Below, in pieces: positions 16,567 through 17,307 of a stretch of 17,307 nt of DNA (positions within the stretch are counted from its first letter, which is position 1; every line of letters starts with the position of its first letter). The notes beneath the pieces are model-generated. The model had not been told where the DNA came from. It searched no databases and saw nothing but the letters and a program-made list of their open reading frames with translations. Source of the DNA: UBA6770 sp965661115 (GTDB lineage Bacteria > Bacteroidota > Bacteroidia > Flavobacteriales_G > Salibacteraceae); NCBI GenBank assembly GCA_965661115.1, contig CBFICO010000050.1, forward strand, positions 1 to 17,307. Direction: 5' to 3'. The position numbers were made by a program, and so were the translations under genes.

Positions 16567-17307
16567 TTACTCCTCAATATCCGCATCTGGCAATTCCAAC
16601 ACCTCACTACTTGGTAAACTATTACCAGCAATACCTTTAATGGAGCCAAAAAGGCTAGAGATATTTTCTTGCACTACCCAAATTTGTTTTTCGCGTTGTG
16701 CCCAAATTTTGTGCATGGCCTTTTTTTCTGAGTTGAGTTGGTGAATCATAGCATCGTAATTCTCCACAATGCGTTTGATGTTCTGAATAAACTCATTACC
16801 AGTGAGGTAGGCGTACAGTAATTCCATTTTTTCACCTTTGTTTTCTTGAGAAGCCGCGGCGGCATGGGTTTTAACTAATACTTCTCTCAGTACCGCTGTT
16901 AGGCTTTGAACCTCTTGGTAGCTGCATACCCAAACACCGTCTTTTTGCCCAAAACGGTCCATTTCCTTGGGCATAGTTTCCGTAACCAGAACCGCTATGT
17001 CTGCTTTGCAAGTAATTTGGTCTTGTTTTAATTTATCAATCCAATCTCCTGCAAAAGCTTTGGTTCGCTTACTCTCAAACACAATTTTACCGCAAACTTG
17101 CTGTGAGGCGTTCACCACGTTCTGAATGATATCAGCACCACGCACGCCTTTGGGCACTTCTTCAATTTGGTCGAACGGAAATTGCTGCGCAAGCATTTGC
17201 TCTATAGCCAATTCTTGCACTTCGCCTTGCATTTGCATAGAGCCTTGCTCGGCTTTGCGTTTCATTTCTTCGGCTAGTTTTTTATTGTCTTCAATTTGCT
17301 TAAGCAA
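16567..17307 (-). CDS. DUF2130-family protein, 5' end outside window
   Basis: The frame is open to the right edge, and its first visible codon is TTG (Leu) rather than a clear start, so the N-terminal part, expected to be a long coiled coil in this family, is missing. The 246 visible residues begin with a Lys/Glu-rich helix (about 1-27), then the DUF2130 signature: GEVQELAIEQML (28-39), FPFDQIEEVPKGVRGADI (43-60) and CGKIVFESKRTKAF (72-85). The order Glu...Asp59...Glu78-Ser-Lys80 fits a PD-(D/E)XK nuclease-like core. Further along are WIDKLKQDQ and DIAVLVTETMP. The C-terminal half is helical with an acidic end. The biochemical function of the family is unclear to me; nuclease activity is an inference from the residue pattern. 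No defence-type partner is visible nearby. Confidence 0.85.
   Translation of the reverse strand: MLKQIEDNKKLAEEMKRKAEQGSMQMQGEVQELAIEQMLAQQFPFDQIEEVPKGVRGADIIQNVVNASQQVCGKIVFESKRTKAFAGDWIDKLKQDQITCKADIAVLVTETMPKEMDRFGQKDGVWVCSYQEVQSLTAVLREVLVKTHAAAASQENKGEKMELLYAYLTGNEFIQNIKRIVENYDAMIHQLNSEKKAMHKIWAQREKQIWVVQENISSLFGSIKGIAGNSLPSSEVLELPDADIEE

Noticed and set aside
16567..17307. Part of a defence island
   Set aside because: Only one partial gene is visible, its known neighbours are housekeeping genes, and no restriction, toxin or effector partner is in the window.

Overview
The window reads as a stretch of AT-rich chromosome from a member of the Bacteroidota, most likely a flavobacterium-like (Flavobacteriia/Cryomorphaceae-type) marine or environmental species. 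The grounds are: no clear Shine-Dalgarno sequences; several genes preceded at very short range by the Bacteroidota -7 element TAnnTTTG; large exported proteins built from TPR, PD40 beta-propeller and SPOR modules; and intergenic GTCATTC-type repeats. No phage, transposase, CRISPR array, rRNA or tRNA was found. This is mainly a housekeeping region with two very large poorly characterised envelope genes.

Layout, left to right. (1) pyrD, cut by the left edge, runs rightward and meets trmH (leftward) with a 6-nt tail-to-tail overlap. (2) A gap of about 330 bp between the divergent trmH and tpiA genes holds two facing promoters and a cluster of hairpin repeats. (3) A rightward run follows: tpiA, prmA (2 nt apart), a 1504-residue exported protein of unknown function, plsY, a 2131-residue envelope protein overlapping plsY by 17 nt, and clpS, whose promoter overlaps the giant gene's stop codon. 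(4) A gene-free stretch of about 400 bp holds GTCATTC-like repeats, a (CAGG)8 microsatellite, a 14-bp perfect palindrome and another hairpin. (5) A small exported hypothetical protein follows, then a structured repeat in a convergent gap, then a DUF2130-family gene on the minus strand, cut by the right edge.

How the genes fit together. pyrD (pyrimidine synthesis), tpiA (glycolysis), prmA and trmH (ribosomal protein and tRNA methylation), plsY (first acylation of phospholipid synthesis) and clpS (protease adaptor) are unrelated core functions that happen to be neighbours. The two giant genes are the unusual content. The 2131-residue protein has TPR, PD40 propeller and carboxypeptidase-regulatory-like N-terminal domains like the type IX secretion-associated protein PorE. 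It then has a linker of about 1300 residues of low-complexity and coiled-coil sequence, and ends in three SPOR repeats, which probably bind peptidoglycan, where PorE has an OmpA-like domain. The 1504-residue protein is exported and beta-rich, and I cannot assign it to a family.

The most notable non-coding signal is a pair of ~139-bp elements (1822-1961 and 16397-16534). They share inverted CGTCATT termini and the same order of internal hairpins, with compensatory substitutions in the stems. They look like two copies of a structured dispersed repeat.
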